A stretch of DNA of 64,000 nt from Zooshikella harenae. GTDB taxonomy: Bacteria; Pseudomonadota; Gammaproteobacteria; Pseudomonadales; Zooshikellaceae. The stretch lies in NCBI RefSeq assembly GCF_018837975.1, contig NZ_JAGSOY010000001.1, positions 1-64,000 on the forward strand. The letters run 5' to 3'. The position numbers and the translations under genes are program-made. Shown here piece after piece: positions 47,347-56,661 of the stretch; position 1 is the stretch's first letter; each line of letters begins with the position of its first letter. The notes beneath the pieces were generated by a model. It saw only the letters and a program-made list of their open reading frames with translations, searched no databases and was not told where the DNA came from.

Positions 47347-48753
47347 TTAATTTAGTGTCCGTTGTACTTCAGACATTAAGGCGTTGCTATTGCTGGCCTC
47401 AGCAGAAGTGTCACTATCTGATTTGTTTTTAGGTAATTTACCTTCATGGTAACGGTGTAAATTATCAATATAAGCTTTTATAGCCTTCAAAGAACCAGAA
47501 ATATCAGGCATTTTTTGTGTAAGCTTAACGTCTTGCAGTTCATCTAACTGCCCCAACATAGACTCTGCATCACGATTTGAAAGTGAGAAGTAAGTTTTTA
47601 TCCACAGCTCAGCTTTACTTAAACTATTCAAATAGATTTCCTGCTGTCCCTGTAACAAAGCAAGCTGTGCCTGTTCCAGCATTAACCGTAAATTATGGCG
47701 TAAATAAAGCTCTTCGTTAGGGGTTAAAAGTAACTCTACTGGCTTATCGCGGTCTGTGGAAAAACGAAAATACTGTGTAAATCCATTCCATAAGCCTTCA
47801 ATACGGCTTTTGGCGTGTTCTAATATGCCTTTCTCTCCACTTTCTTCATTGATAGCTGCAACTTGAGCCGGTGCTTCTGGCTCATAACCTGCGGGTGGTA
47901 TCAGCGGTAACCTAGTAATGGCCCCTTCTAATGCTGACAACTGTAAATAGAGTCCTTCAAGATCAATACTGGGAATCGCACGAACCGCCACTAAATCCTT
48001 GGCAAGCGCTTCACGAACAGGATAAAGTGAGTAATTATCCAAACCCGCTAATATCTTATCTGCACTCGCCAGAATAGCTTCTACACCGTTAGCATCTTTT
48101 TCAGTCAGAAGCCTCTGATTCGCTAGTCGTAACATATACTCCACTTCAGCTAACTGCCAATCATCACGACTTGTGCCTTGCATTTGATTAAACTGTTGGC
48201 GCAGGTTGCTCAAACTTTCTGATAAATCATTTGCCTGATTACGCACCGATTGCGTTTGTTGCTGTTGCTTGTTCACCAGTTGTTGTAATTGTTGTTGCGA
48301 TTGACGGCTCACATTTTTAATTTGCTGTATATCTCCACCCACTTTCTTATCTAATTGATCAACCGCTGTTGATGCCGCTAACTCAGGGTTGAACTTTGTC
48401 CCTTCATGCTTAAGGTAATAACCCACATCATAATCAATGTAAGCTATCGCACCCACCAAACCCAATGTGATGACACTGGTTGTAAGTGCAATAAAACTGA
48501 CTAAATTACGTTTTTTAGGCAATTGCCCTGCTGTGACTGGCTGCTCAGGAGGCGTACTTTGTGCAGATGTTTGCTGATTAGTAGATACAGTTGACTGGGG
48601 CGTCTGTTGACTTGTAGTTTGCTCCCCTTGCTGTGGCTGATCGACCTTTTTTGGGTCTACTGTATCCGCCTGTTCATTGGCATCATGCTTTCCTTTTGCA
48701 CCTGAACTCGATGCCTCATTCGGCGTGTTATTTCCATCTTTCTTCGTTGTCAT
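47347..48753 (-). CDS. hemX: HemX, haem-cluster membrane protein
   Basis: A 468-aa protein with a long polar, Gln/Thr/Ser-rich cytoplasmic N-terminus, one membrane helix (LVSFIALTTSVITLGLVGAI), then a periplasmic coiled coil with Gln-rich heptads and the family core DWQLAEVEYMLRLANQRL. In other bacteria it is fused to or annotated as uroporphyrinogen methyltransferase, but it lacks that catalytic domain. I start at ATG 48753; an in-frame TTG at 48780 would add nine residues. It is preceded by about 250 nt without genes, then hemD. Confidence 0.9.
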   Translation of the reverse strand: MTTKKDGNNTPNEASSSGAKGKHDANEQADTVDPKKVDQPQQGEQTTSQQTPQSTVSTNQQTSAQSTPPEQPVTAGQLPKKRNLVSFIALTTSVITLGLVGAIAYIDYDVGYYLKHEGTKFNPELAASTAVDQLDKKVGGDIQQIKNVSRQSQQQLQQLVNKQQQQTQSVRNQANDLSESLSNLRQQFNQMQGTSRDDWQLAEVEYMLRLANQRLLTEKDANGVEAILASADKILAGLDNYSLYPVREALAKDLVAVRAIPSIDLEGLYLQLSALEGAITRLPLIPPAGYEPEAPAQVAAINEESGEKGILEHAKSRIEGLWNGFTQYFRFSTDRDKPVELLLTPNEELYLRHNLRLMLEQAQLALLQGQQEIYLNSLSKAELWIKTYFSLSNRDAESMLGQLDELQDVKLTQKMPDISGSLKAIKAYIDNLHRYHEGKLPKNKSDSDTSAEASNSNALMSEVQRTLN

Positions 48754-49004
48754 GAGCAAATTACCAAACTTTACATTCAAAAAAACTGCTGAACAGGTTC
48801 AACAGATTCAATTGTACATTAATCTTTCACAACTCGATGTGGACATATTTTAACTCAGGAAAACTACACTCGCTGTGAAAGGCTGACCAAGCCTATCGCA
48901 AACTATACGCTTGCTTTTTTTATTCGCATGACTCTTACATACTATTACTGGCTGAACTGGGCAGCTAGAGAGAAATACACATTCCAAAAAGGTCAAATTT
49001 GGAT

Positions 49005-49751
49005 TTAAAGAATATGTCGTTGTATGCATTTCAAAATAGCTTGGTCACTTGCCCCCTCTGCCACAAAAATATCAGCCCATTGCTGTTTTTGCTGGAGTAA
49101 TGCCACACGCTCACTTGGTACAATGAGTTGCAAATTGGCAGCCATCGTCCCGTCAATATACTCTAATAAGTTACTGGCGATTTCTCCACTTGTGGCAATT
49201 ATGGTTGTGACGCCTTGGTCTTTAATGAGTCGTTCAACATCTTGAACATGATATAAGGGCTCAACACGCTCATACACACAACACGTTGTCACATCAGCCC
49301 CTCTCGACTCAAGCGTTTGTTGAATCAGTGAACGTCCTCCTTTTCCCTTAATAAGCAGAACTCGTTGCTGTTGTACGTCTTGTAATACAGGCAAAGCTAA
49401 CAATGCTTCGCTATCAACGCCTTGGTCTGATAAAGCACTATCAATTGACAACTGTCGCATAACAGCTGCCGTTGCTTGACCAATGGCAAACCACGCTAAA
49501 CCAACAGGCCACTGTGGCCAATACTGCTCAGCTTGATACAAACCAATTTGTGCTGCAGCAGTACTGGTTACAATTACTTTATCGAACTGAGCTAAATTCT
49601 GCCAAGTTGCTCGTAGCTGAGCAGACTCTGGTAATGGCTGAATAGCAATCATGGGTAAAGCAAGCGCACAAAGTCCAGCCAACTCCATGCTATGGACCAG
49701 TTGACTGGCTTGAGGTTCGGGACGAGTCACTAAAAATACTGGCGTAGTCAT
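49005..49751 (-). CDS. hemD: Uroporphyrinogen-III synthase
   Basis: Closes hydroxymethylbilane to uroporphyrinogen III with inversion of ring D. The 248-aa protein has the usual weakly conserved two-domain form: VFLVTRPEPQASQLVHSMEL at the start, DKVIVTSTAAAQIGL in the first domain and TIIATSGEIASNLLEYI in the second. Identity is strongly supported by its position 38 nt downstream of hemC. Confidence 0.94.
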   Translation of the reverse strand: MTTPVFLVTRPEPQASQLVHSMELAGLCALALPMIAIQPLPESAQLRATWQNLAQFDKVIVTSTAAAQIGLYQAEQYWPQWPVGLAWFAIGQATAAVMRQLSIDSALSDQGVDSEALLALPVLQDVQQQRVLLIKGKGGRSLIQQTLESRGADVTTCCVYERVEPLYHVQDVERLIKDQGVTTIIATSGEIASNLLEYIDGTMAANLQLIVPSERVALLQQKQQWADIFVAEGASDQAILKCIQRHIL

Positions 49752-49789
49752 AATTTTATCAGTTATGTGCTATCTTCCAGATTGAAGGC

Positions 49790-50737
49790 TTATTTTTTAT
49801 CCAGTGGATTAGTCCAATTCTCCAATAATTTCTGCAAAATATCACCCGCTCCTTGCTTTATTAAATCTTTTGCGACAGTTTCACCTAGCAGTTTAGCTTG
49901 GCTGATATCGCCTTCAATCTCACTCATATGCACTTTACTAGCATCAGGCTCTGCAACAATCGCTGTCAAACTAAGCTTGTCATGGTGTAGGGTTGCGTAA
50001 GCACCAATTGGAACCTGACAGCCACCTTTCAAAAATGTCACGACAGCACGTTCTGCAGTAACACATGCGGCCGTCTCAGAATCATGTAAGACACTTAGTG
50101 CATTTTTCAGTTCGGTATCAGCTTCACGACACTCAATGCCTAAAGCACCTTGACCTGCAGCAGGAATCATATTATTTGGAGATAAATAATCCGTTATGCG
50201 CGCTTCCAGCTCCAACCTTTTCAATCCTGCGGCTGCAAGGATAATTGCGTCATATTCGCCAGCGTCCAGCTTACCCAAACGCGTATTCACATTACCACGC
50301 AAAAAATTAACTTTTAAATCGGGCCGGTGCATTAAAAGCTGACATTGTCGGCGCAGGCTGGATGTTCCTACAACAGCCCCTTGTGGCAACTCGTTTAAGC
50401 TGCTCGCACAGTGACTGACAAACGCATCACGGGGATCTTCTCGCTGACCAATGACCGGCAAGCACAGTCCTTCAGGAAACTCCATTGGAACATCTTTCAT
50501 GGAGTGAACTGCAATATCCGCTTCTCCAGAAAGTAGTGCTTTTTCTAACTCTTTAACAAATAACCCTTTACCCCCTATTTTGGCTAAAGGCGCATCAAGC
50601 AGTTTATCCCCTTGACTCATCATTGCGACAAGCTCAACGTTTACTTCTGGATAAACATTTTCAAGTTGTTGTTTAACATGATTTGCTTGCCAAAGGGCAA
50701 GTGCGCTTTTACGGGTGGCAATTCGAATGGTTTTCAC
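49790..50737 (-). CDS. hemC: Porphobilinogen deaminase (hydroxymethylbilane synthase)
   Basis: Condenses four porphobilinogens into hydroxymethylbilane. The 315-aa protein has the dipyrromethane cofactor attachment Cys240 ([12 protein letters not shown]), the substrate-binding segments [15 protein letters not shown] and HSMKDVP, and the arginine-rich [11 protein letters not shown]. It heads the leftward hemCDXY group and is preceded by algR on the same strand after about 115 nt, as in Pseudomonas. Confidence 0.97.
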   Translation of the reverse strand: MKTIRIATRKSALALWQANHVKQQLENVYPEVNVELVAMMSQGDKLLDAPLAKIGGKGLFVKELEKALLSGEADIAVHSMKDVPMEFPEGLCLPVIGQREDPRDAFVSHCASSLNELPQGAVVGTSSLRRQCQLLMHRPDLKVNFLRGNVNTRLGKLDAGEYDAIILAAAGLKRLELEARITDYLSPNNMIPAAGQGALGIECREADTELKNALSVLHDSETAACVTAERAVVTFLKGGCQVPIGAYATLHHDKLSLTAIVAEPDASKVHMSEIEGDISQAKLLGETVAKDLIKQGAGDILQKLLENWTNPLDKK

Positions 50738-50852
50738 GTCAACACTTCCGGTTAAGAGCTATTCACACCGTTAGTGTAACAATTTGAGCCATAACAAACA
50801 GCCCAGGTAATTCTGAGCTGTTCAATAAACACAAACAAATATTAAGGAAGTG

Positions 50853-51599
50853 TTATAAAGACTTTAGCAATCGACGCATTTCTGCAACATGCCGACGGCT
50901 AACCTGTAACGGCTTCATAACATCACGTAAATGAATTTCATAAGAACCTTGATCATTACGCGTCATACTTTCAATTGCACGACGAGCAACTAAAGCATTT
51001 CGATGAATTCGAACAAATACATCAGAAAACTCATTTTCTAATTCTTTTAGTGTTTCATCAATTAGTACCTCACCTTTGATATGGTTTACGGTCACATATT
51101 TATTATCCGCCTGAAAAAAACGCACATCATTCAATGGAATGAGTTCAATGCCTTTATAAGTTCGTGCACTGATATGTGTTCTTTTTTGTAGCTCATTTTC
51201 TGAAAGTCGTTCATTTAAAGCTGCTAATTGGGAGCGGTTGGTACGTTGTGCATTTTGAAGTGCTTTGCAAAGGGCATCTTGCTTAACAGGCTTTAATAAA
51301 TAGCCCACAGCCTGTACATGAAACGCTTCTAAAGCATACTGATCGTATGCAGTGCAAAAAATAATGGCTGGAGGGCAGTCCATTTGACACAACGCCATAG
51401 CAGCTTCCAACCCATCCATCATTGGCATACGAATATCTAACAGAACAACATCAGGTTTGCGCTGATGAGCAATTGCAATTGCCTCAGCCCCTGTTCGCGC
51501 TTCATCTTCGAGGACACAATACCCCTCAATGCCCTCTGTCATACGGCGCAAACGGTCCCTGGCTAAAGGCTCATCATCAGCAATCAACACTTTGATCAT
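50853..51599 (-). CDS. algR: AlgR/LytR-type response regulator
   Basis: A 248-aa regulator with receiver domain (phospho-acceptor Asp55 in VVLLDIRMPM) and a LytTR DNA-binding domain (about 145-245: IPLNDVRFFQADNKYVTV, then FVRIHRNALVARRAIESM). In Pseudomonas AlgR controls alginate, type IV pili and virulence genes. Here the targets are unknown and alginate genes are not in the window. Its partner kinase AlgZ lies immediately upstream with a 6-nt gap, so both are one transcript. Confidence 0.93.
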   Translation of the reverse strand: MIKVLIADDEPLARDRLRRMTEGIEGYCVLEDEARTGAEAIAIAHQRKPDVVLLDIRMPMMDGLEAAMALCQMDCPPAIIFCTAYDQYALEAFHVQAVGYLLKPVKQDALCKALQNAQRTNRSQLAALNERLSENELQKRTHISARTYKGIELIPLNDVRFFQADNKYVTVNHIKGEVLIDETLKELENEFSDVFVRIHRNALVARRAIESMTRNDQGSYEIHLRDVMKPLQVSRRHVAEMRRLLKSL

Positions 51600-51605
51600 T
51601 ACTGC

Positions 51606-52697
51606 TCACTCTCCCCGACCAGCCTCAACTCCTGGCTGGCATGGATATTTTAACTCCGTCACAAACATATTGTCGGACTTGCTAGCAGACAGCAGGGCTC
51701 GATACCCATACAGGGCTTGTAAACGGGCTTGAATATTAGCCATCGCTAAACGATTACCTTTTCCCGGCTGTTGTTGATAATACATAGCTAACGGGTTAAC
51801 AACACGCAAGAGAAGTAGACCATTTAAATATTCTAACGTGACCTCTATCACACCTCCATCTGGGATTGGTTGAATTCCATGCAGTATCGCGTTCTCTAAA
51901 ATAGGCTGGATGGTTAACAAAGGAATTGGTAAATCCATTGGCACACCATTCATATGCCATTTCACAGTTAAACGCTCCCCAAACCGGTGCTGTTCAATTC
52001 GAACATACTGCTGACAAATTTCAACTTCCCGCTGTAATGTGACTTCCAAGGTTACATCATCAAGTGTAGCTCGAAGCAACCCCGCCAAGTCCTCAACAGC
52101 TTGTTCAGCTTTATCAGGGTTTATTACTATCAGGCTAGCAATACTATTGAGACTATTAAACAAAAAATGTGGATGAATACGCGACTGAAGCGCTTGTAAT
52201 CGAGCCTGCAACTCTGCTTGTTGTTGATAGTATAGTTGTTGGTGAACGTAAAAATAACGCAAAAATAAACTGGCTAATATCACTGCCAGCAGTACATGCT
52301 TACCCAGCTTTGTAAAATCAATGCCTTGCCAAAAAGGTTGAAACCCCCTTGGTAAATATAATGCCCATTCTGCTGCTAAGGCAAACGTTACAGTAACGAA
52401 AACCACAATGCTATAGCAGCACGCCAGTGTAAGCCATAATGGTTTTCTAGCTAACCAAGCACGAAGCCAACAAAGCAGTGCCGCACTCACCAACACAATC
52501 CACTGAACAAAAAAAGATGCCAACGCCAACCGATTCCAATCAAATGTAGCTTCCTGTGGAAGTGCAAGCACCCAAACAAATACAATGAGTTCTGCCAAAA
52601 GGACCAATAAAAATACAGCTTTTGTAGTGCACAAGTCTGGCAAAAAAAAGTCATCTTTCAATGTACCCGCTTGTTCTAAATCAGTTTTATGCGCCAT
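51606..52697 (-). CDS. algZ: AlgZ/FimS, LytS-family sensor kinase
   Basis: A 363-aa inner-membrane protein with about four N-terminal helices (residues 27-150) and a LytS-type His kinase domain: His175 in RIHPHFLFNSLNSIASL, followed by an HATPase-like C-terminal domain (PILENAILHGIQPIPDGG). Like the Pseudomonas protein it lacks some conserved kinase boxes, so the phosphorylation status is not certain. It is divergent from argH, the Pseudomonas arrangement. Confidence 0.92.
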   Translation of the reverse strand: MAHKTDLEQAGTLKDDFFLPDLCTTKAVFLLVLLAELIVFVWVLALPQEATFDWNRLALASFFVQWIVLVSAALLCWLRAWLARKPLWLTLACCYSIVVFVTVTFALAAEWALYLPRGFQPFWQGIDFTKLGKHVLLAVILASLFLRYFYVHQQLYYQQQAELQARLQALQSRIHPHFLFNSLNSIASLIVINPDKAEQAVEDLAGLLRATLDDVTLEVTLQREVEICQQYVRIEQHRFGERLTVKWHMNGVPMDLPIPLLTIQPILENAILHGIQPIPDGGVIEVTLEYLNGLLLLRVVNPLAMYYQQQPGKGNRLAMANIQARLQALYGYRALLSASKSDNMFVTELKYPCQPGVEAGRGE

Positions 52698-53085
52698 AAA
52701 AAAATAACTTACTTAGTGGATGAGTGTTGGCTATAAATGGGTATTCTTTAGAACGAATATTCCAGTTAATAGCTTAGATACTCTGTTGTTTAACAGCGAA
52801 AGATATTCCACTTAGAGTACATAATGCATCTCAAAAGAGTTTCTACATGGATATTTTAATCGTGTTATAGAATAACTCTAAAAAATAACTAATTTTTCAA
52901 GGTGATATCATTGTCACCCTATAAAGACAGAATACCTTAGTGACCTGATGATCACCTAACAAAGCCACAAATAAAAAGCGTACTTTTAAAAGCTCCAAGG
53001 TTTTGGCAGATTAGAAATATACGTTATTATCATTCCTCTACGGTGGAGTGCGATCAGAACAAACGCAGATATAAAGGCCAACTTA
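52698..53085. other. Divergent promoter region between algZ and argH
   Basis: About 390 bp of AT-rich sequence without a gene. It must hold the algZR promoter (leftward) and the argH promoter (rightward). I see no strong operator or terminator. Confidence 0.4.
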
Positions 53086-54525
53086 ATGAGTAACTCAAAT
53101 AAAACACAAACCCATCAGTCTTCAACTAATCAGCAGTGGGGCGGACGGTTCAGTGAAGCAACTGACGCCTTCGTTGCCGCATTTACGGCCTCTATTCATT
53201 TTGATCATCGCCTCTACCGACAAGACATTAATGGCTCGATTGCTCATGCAAAAATGCTAACGAAAGTAGGCATCTTGACGGAGACAGAGAGTGACGCAAT
53301 TATTTCTGGCTTACAAGAAATAGCAGATGAGATAGCCTCAGGTAAAATTGAATGGTCAATTGCACTTGAAGATATTCATATGAATATTGAGGCACGTCTT
53401 ACTGATAAAATTGGTATTGCAGGAAAAAAACTTCATACCGGACGCTCAAGAAACGATCAGGTTGCTACAGATATACGACTGTACTTGCGGGACCAAATTA
53501 ATGACATTTTGTTCGCTATTACACGAGTTCAGCAAGCACTTGTTGAGTTAGCAGCACAAGAAGCAAATACCATCATGCCAGGTTTTACCCATTTACAAAC
53601 CGCCCAACCAGTTACCTTTGGCCACCACTTAATGGCATGGTATGAAATGTTAGAACGTGACTATTCACGACTTGAAGACTGTCAGCGTCGGATGAACCAA
53701 TGTCCTTTAGGTGCTGCTGCGCTTGCAGGAACAACATATCCAATCGATCGGCATTATACAGCACAAGCACTCAATTTCGATCAACCCACTGGCAACTCAC
53801 TAGACTCAGTAAGTGACCGTGATTTTGCAATTGAGTTTACGGCTGCCGCCAGTATCATCATGATGCATTTATCTCGTATGTCAGAAGAACTGATTATCTG
53901 GACATCAGCACAGTTTAATTTTATTGATTTGCCTGATCGTTTTTGTACTGGTTCTTCAATCATGCCACAAAAGAAAAACCCTGATGTGCCTGAACTTATT
54001 CGGGGTAAAACAGGCCGTGTTTATGGGCACCTCAATGCATTATTAACATTAATGAAAGCGCAACCACTCGCCTATAACAAAGATAACCAAGAGGACAAAG
54101 AACCTCTTTTTGATACAGTGGATACTCTGCTTGGTTGTTTGAGAGCCTATGGTGATATGATTCCAGCGATACGTGCTAACAATGACATTATGTACGAAGC
54201 TGCCCGCAAAGGCTTTGCAACTGCAACAGATTTAGCCGATTACTTAGTCAAAAAGGGTGTTGCCTTCCGTGATGCACATGAAATTGTCGGTCAATCTGTC
54301 GCTTATGCACTCAAAAAGCAACAAGATCTTTCAGAGTTATCCCTAGAAGAACTACAACAATTTTCGACAGTGATAACCAATGACGTTTACGATGTCTTGA
54401 CACTAGAGGGTTCTGTCAGTGCACGTAATCATTTTGGCGGAACAGCACCCTCACAGGTAATAGAGGCTACACAACGTGCCGAAAAAAGCCTCACTAAACG
54501 TTTAGCTCCCCTCTCTAACAATTAG
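53086..54525 (+). CDS. argH: Argininosuccinate lyase
   Basis: Last step of arginine synthesis: argininosuccinate to arginine and fumarate. The 479-aa protein belongs to the fumarase/aspartase superfamily, with [18 protein letters not shown] at the start, the substrate loop [21 protein letters not shown] and the signature [20 protein letters not shown]. The N-terminus carries about 12 extra polar residues. No other arg genes are nearby. It ends at a very long hairpin. Confidence 0.97.
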   Translation: MSNSNKTQTHQSSTNQQWGGRFSEATDAFVAAFTASIHFDHRLYRQDINGSIAHAKMLTKVGILTETESDAIISGLQEIADEIASGKIEWSIALEDIHMNIEARLTDKIGIAGKKLHTGRSRNDQVATDIRLYLRDQINDILFAITRVQQALVELAAQEANTIMPGFTHLQTAQPVTFGHHLMAWYEMLERDYSRLEDCQRRMNQCPLGAAALAGTTYPIDRHYTAQALNFDQPTGNSLDSVSDRDFAIEFTAAASIIMMHLSRMSEELIIWTSAQFNFIDLPDRFCTGSSIMPQKKNPDVPELIRGKTGRVYGHLNALLTLMKAQPLAYNKDNQEDKEPLFDTVDTLLGCLRAYGDMIPAIRANNDIMYEAARKGFATATDLADYLVKKGVAFRDAHEIVGQSVAYALKKQQDLSELSLEELQQFSTVITNDVYDVLTLEGSVSARNHFGGTAPSQVIEATQRAEKSLTKRLAPLSNN

Positions 54526-54561
54526 CATTATGGAATAGCGCCTTAACTTTAAATAATAGAA

Positions 54562-54603
54562 AAGCAACAAGAATACTCACTTTGAAGGGTATTCTTGTTG
54601 CTT
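54562..54603 (+). terminator. Long perfect hairpin downstream of argH
   Basis: A perfect 15-bp stem, AAGCAACAAGAATAC (54562-54576) with GTATTCTTGTTGCTT (54589-54603), encloses 12 nt. No T run follows directly, so it may stabilise the mRNA end or act with Rho. Confidence 0.55.
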
Positions 54604-54734
54604 GCTCAATAGCGCTACCATCAAAGTGTCATCATAATTTTATCTGAATGCAATATAGCACTATACTGTTAGTACAACCTCTCGTTGGAAAAATATTGAT
54701 AGCAACAATCTTTTGTAACCAGGAGTAGTACGGT

Positions 54735-55508
54735 GTGAAACCGGCTCAACATCAAACGCAGATCCACGCTTTTTTAAATTTAAGCTCAACCCAAATTGAT
54801 CGTTTTACCCTTTGTTCACAAGAACAAAGTAAGCTTCCTAAAGGCTTTTTAGCTATTGAACCTTATATACAGCAAAAAACACAAAAAGGGGTTCTTCAGT
54901 TTTTTTTCCAGACAGATAATCAACGCGCTTTCATTTATTGCAGTGATGAAATGGGTGAGTTTTATTATTTTCATGTGCCGTACATTAATCACCACTTATT
55001 TCTCAATAAACTACAACGCTTTATTAGTCACTGGCTAGAGCAAAGGGATGCTGATCTAAAGCCAGGAACACCCATACAAAAAGTACAGTTCTGGGAGATT
55101 GAGAGCTTAAATAATGACCAACCCAAGATTACACCTATCACCATAAAAGGCTTTTATGAAAATACTTACAATGAGTTTGATATACAAGTGAAAGTCATAC
55201 TTGATCATACAAAAAAGATTTCATTAAAAATAAGCTGTGGTCATAAAGAGTATGATCAATATCACCTAGGAAAAGTGACATTCATTAAGGTCGCACAAGA
55301 AATTTTAAACCACCGAGAAATGTCTCTACCCTACCCAGTTTATATTGCTAAACTTGATTTGTCACCTTTACAACACACCGTATTTAAAGGAGTATTTCCC
55401 AGTATTATTGACCATATACAATACAAATTACTGGTTGAACAACTTCTCAATGCAGCCTTGCAAAAAGAGGCTATGCAAACGCCAAGCGATATTGAATTAC
55501 CAGAATAA
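54735..55508 (+). CDS. Stand-alone C-terminal region of a class I adenylate cyclase
   Basis: A 257-aa protein whose last third resembles the C-terminus of CyaA: KISCGHKEYDQYHLGKV for YCDHQEFS-like, then LPYPVYIAKLDLS and HIQYKLLVEQLLNAALQ, in the same order as in Pseudomonas-type CyaA. The catalytic nucleotidyltransferase domain that starts CyaA is absent; the 200 bp upstream hold only the argH hairpin. The GTG start has AGGAG 9 nt upstream, so the gene looks translated as it stands, not a recent deletion. cyaA is often near argH, consistent with a reduced or split copy. It could be a regulatory partner of a full CyaA elsewhere. Assignment from pattern, moderately sure. Confidence 0.55.
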   Translation: MKPAQHQTQIHAFLNLSSTQIDRFTLCSQEQSKLPKGFLAIEPYIQQKTQKGVLQFFFQTDNQRAFIYCSDEMGEFYYFHVPYINHHLFLNKLQRFISHWLEQRDADLKPGTPIQKVQFWEIESLNNDQPKITPITIKGFYENTYNEFDIQVKVILDHTKKISLKISCGHKEYDQYHLGKVTFIKVAQEILNHREMSLPYPVYIAKLDLSPLQHTVFKGVFPSIIDHIQYKLLVEQLLNAALQKEAMQTPSDIELPE

Positions 55509-55600
55509 AGCCTAGTGGTTAGAAAGTCATTTTAACTGACAAGTAGAAAAGCTATTTGTAAAATAGCCATAGAATTAAAAAAAATAAAGTACATTTCTAA

Positions 55601-56170
55601 TCAGTGCACAAACATTTCCCAATGAGGCCTATTACTAAATCTATTTCTCAAAAACTCCATTTGATCCACTAATACGTGGTGATTTGCTAAATATAAAAAC
55701 TCATAAATATTAGGTTGAAAAGGCACAGCTAATAATTCCATATCAGCTTCTTCAGGCGTTTTATTGCCCTTACGCATGTTACACCGCTTACAAGCAGTAA
55801 CAACATTTGTCCAATGATCTTTTCCACCTAAACATTTTGGTTTGACATGATCTCTTGATAAATCACTGTAGCCAAATTGTTTACCACAGTACATACAAAT
55901 GAAGTAATCACGCCTGAATAGATATATATTTTTGAGAGGAGGTGCGTTACTTTTATCCTGCACTTTACCATCAACAGCCATAATACTTGGTAGGTAAATG
56001 ATTGAACGCTGTCCAGTGCGAGATATCCCTCCTCTCATTACAAATGTTTTTTCACCTATGCTCCATAAAATTTGCTGCTTAACATGTAAGATAACGGCTT
56101 CTTCAGTTGTAAGCCATCGCACAGGTTTTCCTGATTTATCGAGTTTCAGTATTTTATGGGCCGTATCCAT
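55601..56170 (-). CDS. HNH endonuclease
   Basis: A 189-aa protein with a zinc-ribbon HNH domain: Cys92-x2-Cys95 (CMYCGKQF), the DH pair Asp107-His108 (LSRDHVKPKC), Asn122 and Cys127-x2-Cys130 (ACKRCN). Such enzymes nick or cut DNA; this size and layout is common as a chromosomal single gene in gammaproteobacteria, and no restriction partner is adjacent. I start at ATG 56170, preceded by AAAGG; an in-frame start at 56200 would add ten residues. Confidence 0.87.
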   Translation of the reverse strand: MDTAHKILKLDKSGKPVRWLTTEEAVILHVKQQILWSIGEKTFVMRGGISRTGQRSIIYLPSIMAVDGKVQDKSNAPPLKNIYLFRRDYFICMYCGKQFGYSDLSRDHVKPKCLGGKDHWTNVVTACKRCNMRKGNKTPEEADMELLAVPFQPNIYEFLYLANHHVLVDQMEFLRNRFSNRPHWEMFVH

Positions 56171-56203
56171 AACGCTACCTTTTATTTCACAAATAAGCAC
56201 TCC

Positions 56204-56238
56204 AAATAAAAAAGCCCAGTGAGAAAACTCAACTGGGC
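56204..56238 (-). terminator. Leftward terminator between the TelA operon and the HNH gene
   Basis: GCCCAGT(T)GAG pairs with CTCACTGGGC around TTTT, with one bulged base, and is followed on the minus strand by TTTTTTATTT. It would end transcripts arriving from the right (the TelA operon), 34 nt before the HNH start. Confidence 0.7.
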
Positions 56239-56661
56239 CTTAAACAACAGCCAAGACAGATGATATGCCTGTAAGCATCATACTGGAGCATAACGATTTC
56301 AACTTGACTTAACATGTTTAAACCTACTTACTGGTATAACCACGTATTCCACTTATACACTCAGTGATGTACCTCTACTTAAAGGTATACCCTTCACGAA
56401 TCATTTTTAGGGTTTGTTGTCAGCGTTCTTCACCCCAGTTCACTTATTAATATAAGCTCCTGAGGCTTCATCACTTGACGGCCACACCCTTGTGCCCTAG
56501 GGGTATAAAAACCCTTCGTTATGGATATATACATCATATCTTAGTTATTTTTTAGCGTTATTATTGCAACACTTATATTACATAAGTATATATTGCTTTT
56601 AGCTAGTCGTGTATATAGAAATCAGAAATATACCGGTTTTATCCGGTACATCTCTTTTTTA
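56239..56661. other. Intergenic region downstream of the TelA operon
   Basis: About 420 bp without a gene. It holds the second copy of the 33-bp repeat (56475-56507) and otherwise AT-rich sequence. It lies between the last operon gene and the leftward terminator, so it would be transcribed as a long 3' region. Confidence 0.4.
56475..56507 (+). repeat. Intergenic repeat, copy 2
   Basis: TTGACGGC, then CCCTTGTGCCCTA and GGGTATA with the same spacing as the copy at 42789-42821; 4 of 33 positions differ. CCCTAGGG in this copy is a perfect palindrome. Confidence 0.7.

Noticed and set aside
55601-56170. HNH endonuclease as part of a restriction or defence system
   Set aside because: No methyltransferase, helicase or other defence gene is adjacent, and the protein matches single-gene HNH proteins.
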